A stretch of 64,000 nt of DNA from contig NZ_JBFAIU010000005.1 in the NCBI RefSeq assembly GCF_040654855.1, positions 7,214 through 71,213 on the forward strand, read 5' to 3'. Position 1 is the stretch's first letter. Each line of letters begins with the position of its first letter. Under the pieces are notes generated by a model. The model ran no database searches. It saw only the letters and a program-made list of their open reading frames with translations, and had not been told where the DNA came from. This DNA is from Asanoa sp040654855. GTDB taxonomy: Bacteria > Actinomycetota > Actinomycetes > Mycobacteriales > Micromonosporaceae. Shown piece after piece: positions 62,203 through 64,000 of the stretch. A program made the position numbers and the translations under genes.

Positions 62203-63819
62203 GTGGGCGACCGGAGCCCGTATGGCGAGTGGGCGGCACGCGTTACCCGGGAGGACGTGCGTGAGGTGACGACCAGCCTCGAGCGCCCGGTGACCAGCAA
62301 CGGCCGCGGCGGCGTCGTGCGCCACGTCGACAGCTTCGAGATCCAGGTGCCTCCGCCACCGCCTCCCAACGGCGTGCCGCGTTCGGCCTGGGCCCGGGCT
62401 CGCCGACGGGTTTCCCGGTGGCACCGCCCCTTCATCCTGATCCTGCTGGTGCTCGACTTCGCCGCGGCGGTCCTCGCGAGCTACATCGCGGTCACCGAGT
62501 TCGAGAAGGCCCGGGCCGGCTTCCAGGACCAGCCGACGCTGTTCGCGCTCATCGCCTACGTGTTCCTGCCGTGCGGCTGGCTGTTCACGCTGTGGGCCAA
62601 CGGCGCCTACGACCGCCGCTACCTCGGCCTGGGCACCGACGAGTTCAAGCGCGTCACGCGGGCGTCGCTCGTGGTCGCGGCCAGCGTCTCGTTCCTGGTC
62701 TTCGCCACCAAGACCGATTTGTCCCGTATGACGGTCGGCAGCGTCCTGTTGGGCGCTTTGCTGCTCATCCTGATTGCCCGCTACCTCGCCCGCCAGGCGC
62801 TGCACCTCGTGCGCCGCCGGGCCGGCCAGGCCGGTCAGCGGATGATCCTGATCGGCACGCTGCCCGAGGCGCTGGAGGTCTTCACCGCCGTCACCCGCAA
62901 CCCGTCCGCGGGCCTGGTGCCGGTCGGCATCCACATCACCGACGGCTACGCGGCCGCCCGCGGCATCGAGACCCCGGTGCCGGTCTACGCCGGCCGCGAC
63001 GTCCTCGGCCTGGTCCGCGAGCTGGGCGCCGACACGATCGCGGTGTGCGGCTCGGCCAGCGCCGAGCCCGGCGAGCTGCGCCGGCTGGCCTGGCAGCTCG
63101 AAGGCAGCGGCGTCGACCTGGTGGTGGCGCCGCAGCTGACCGACATCGCCGGCCCGCGGGTGCACATCCGCCCCATCGAGGGCCTGCCGCTGCTGCACGT
63201 CGAAGAGCCGACGCTCTCCGGGCCGGCCCTGCTCGCCAAGAACATGATGGACCGCGTCGCGGCGGTCGTCGGCCTGGTGATCCTCCTGCCGGTCGTCGCC
63301 GCGATCGCGATCGGCATCAAGATCTCCGACAAGGGCCCGGTCTTCTTCCGCCAGCCGCGGGTGGGCCACGAGGGCCGCACGTTCCGGGTGTGGAAGTTCC
63401 GCACCATGTACGTCGACGCCGAGGACCGCCTGGCCGCCCTGGTCGACCAGAACGAGACCGACGGCATGCTCTTCAAGATCCGGCAGGACCCGCGCGTCTT
63501 CCCGTTCGGCCGCTTCCTGCGGGCGAGCTCGCTCGACGAACTGCCCCAGCTGATCAACGTCCTGAAGGGCGAGATGTCGCTGGTCGGCCCCCGCCCGCTC
63601 CCGGCGGACGACGGCGACTTCCTCGGCGACGTCCGCCGCCGCCTGCTGGTCCGCCCGGGCATCACGGGCCTGTGGCAGGTCTCGGGCCGCTCGGACCTCT
63701 CCTGGGACGAAGCCGTCCGCCTCGACCTCTACTACGTCGACAACTGGTCCCTGGCCTACGACCTGAGCATCCTCTGGCGCACCATCGGCGTCGTCCTGGC
63801 CCGCAAGGGAGCTTATTGA
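62203..63819 (+). CDS. Polyprenyl glycosylphosphotransferase (initiating sugar-phosphate transferase)
   Basis: 538 residues. Four N-terminal membrane helices, a central Rossmann-like domain (RMILIGTLPEALEVF), one more helix, and the C-terminal bacterial sugar-transferase domain (KNMMDRVAAVVGLVILLP, VFFRQPRVGHEGRTFRVWKFRTM, SLDELPQLINVLKGEMSLVGPRP, GITGLWQVSGRS). It loads the first sugar-1-phosphate on undecaprenyl phosphate in the membrane. GTG 62203 preceded by GGGAG; TTG 62182 is also possible. Confidence 0.93.
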   Translation: MGDRSPYGEWAARVTREDVREVTTSLERPVTSNGRGGVVRHVDSFEIQVPPPPPPNGVPRSAWARARRRVSRWHRPFILILLVLDFAAAVLASYIAVTEFEKARAGFQDQPTLFALIAYVFLPCGWLFTLWANGAYDRRYLGLGTDEFKRVTRASLVVAASVSFLVFATKTDLSRMTVGSVLLGALLLILIARYLARQALHLVRRRAGQAGQRMILIGTLPEALEVFTAVTRNPSAGLVPVGIHITDGYAAARGIETPVPVYAGRDVLGLVRELGADTIAVCGSASAEPGELRRLAWQLEGSGVDLVVAPQLTDIAGPRVHIRPIEGLPLLHVEEPTLSGPALLAKNMMDRVAAVVGLVILLPVVAAIAIGIKISDKGPVFFRQPRVGHEGRTFRVWKFRTMYVDAEDRLAALVDQNETDGMLFKIRQDPRVFPFGRFLRASSLDELPQLINVLKGEMSLVGPRPLPADDGDFLGDVRRRLLVRPGITGLWQVSGRSDLSWDEAVRLDLYYVDNWSLAYDLSILWRTIGVVLARKGAY

Positions 63820-63857
63820 TCGGCGCCCAGCGCTAGATCAAGAGCACGATGCTGTCC

Positions 63858-63927
63858 CGGGCTCGCCTGGGGCGCGACCGTCGCTCCCGCCGGACACCGC
63901 TCGCTGCGCTTCGCTGCCGGGTCCGCC
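63858..63927. repeat. Dispersed repeat copy A', inverted relative to 5755-5826
   Basis: Contains GCGACCGTCGCTCCCGCC and GCTGCGCTTCGCTGCCGGGT; reverse complement closely matches copy A. Downstream of the sugar-phosphate transferase gene. Confidence 0.6.
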
Positions 63928-64000
63928 GGGGTTTCTTTTGCGGGGCTTTGCTCTGCTTCCAGATACGCATCACCCTCGTCGGCGGGTGATGCGTGGGTGG

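Overview
The window is high-GC DNA with GTG/TTG starts, dense gene overlaps, and many F420-, SoxR-, MmyB-regulator- and EcsC-like genes typical of Actinomycetota. The gene mix (XRE-peptide deformylase fusion, actinobacterial two-domain flavohemoglobin, LLM oxidoreductase) is compatible with a Micromonosporaceae-type soil actinomycete, but no marker here fixes the genus.

Layout. 1-10.7 kb: the 3' part of a frameshifted McrB-like restriction ATPase running off the left edge, an iron-box-controlled FhuF-like reductase, an XRE-peptide deformylase fusion, a DUF4143 ATPase, a flavohemoglobin, a flavin-binding PPOX protein, a CPBP membrane protease and a long Ala/Pro/Lys-rich protein with an EcsC-like tail. 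10.8-11.0 kb: tandem tRNA-Ser(GCU) and tRNA-Arg(ACG).

11.0-29.7 kb is a genomic island inserted at the 3' end of tRNA-Arg. A perfect 51-bp direct repeat (anticodon loop to just past the tRNA end) bounds it at 10964-11014 and 29686-29736. It carries almost only defence-like cargo: a PD-(D/E)XK protein with a RecB-like Q-x3-Y motif, a GmrSD enzyme fused to an alkyltransferase-like DNA-binding domain, a 1304-residue protein ending in a PD-(D/E)XK fold, and a tightly overlapping four-gene operon (XRE/STAND-like NTPase with C-terminal repeats, DUF559-type nuclease, winged-helix protein, double-ATPase protein with a HerA-like C-terminal half) divergent from a small HExxH peptidase. An IS481-family element with a CCTAGC target duplication and a deletion-scarred aldo/keto reductase-MmyB regulator remnant sit in the middle. 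No integrase is visible, so the island looks immobile or dependent on an integrase elsewhere. The four-gene operon is the best candidate for an undescribed (probably anti-phage) system.

29.8-63.8 kb is ordinary chromosome: small oxidoreductases with regulators (AKR/MmyB, SDR/TetR, SDR/LysR, SoxR with a quinone oxidoreductase), surface-polysaccharide and glycosyltransferase genes, a secreted SGNH hydrolase with a lectin tail, a two-component system with a DUF5666-like lipoprotein, thiolase, rhomboid protease, cyclophilin, CorA, an aminotransferase, a CBS protein, a MarR-controlled YczE-like/LLM operon, and a polyhead-group lipid cassette (nucleotidyltransferase, glycerol-1-phosphate-dehydrogenase-like enzyme, CDP-alcohol phosphotransferase) followed by a GT4 glycosyltransferase, a Fpg/Nei glycosylase and an initiating sugar-phosphate transferase. 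A dispersed repeat about 70 bp long occurs in opposite orientation near both ends of the window.
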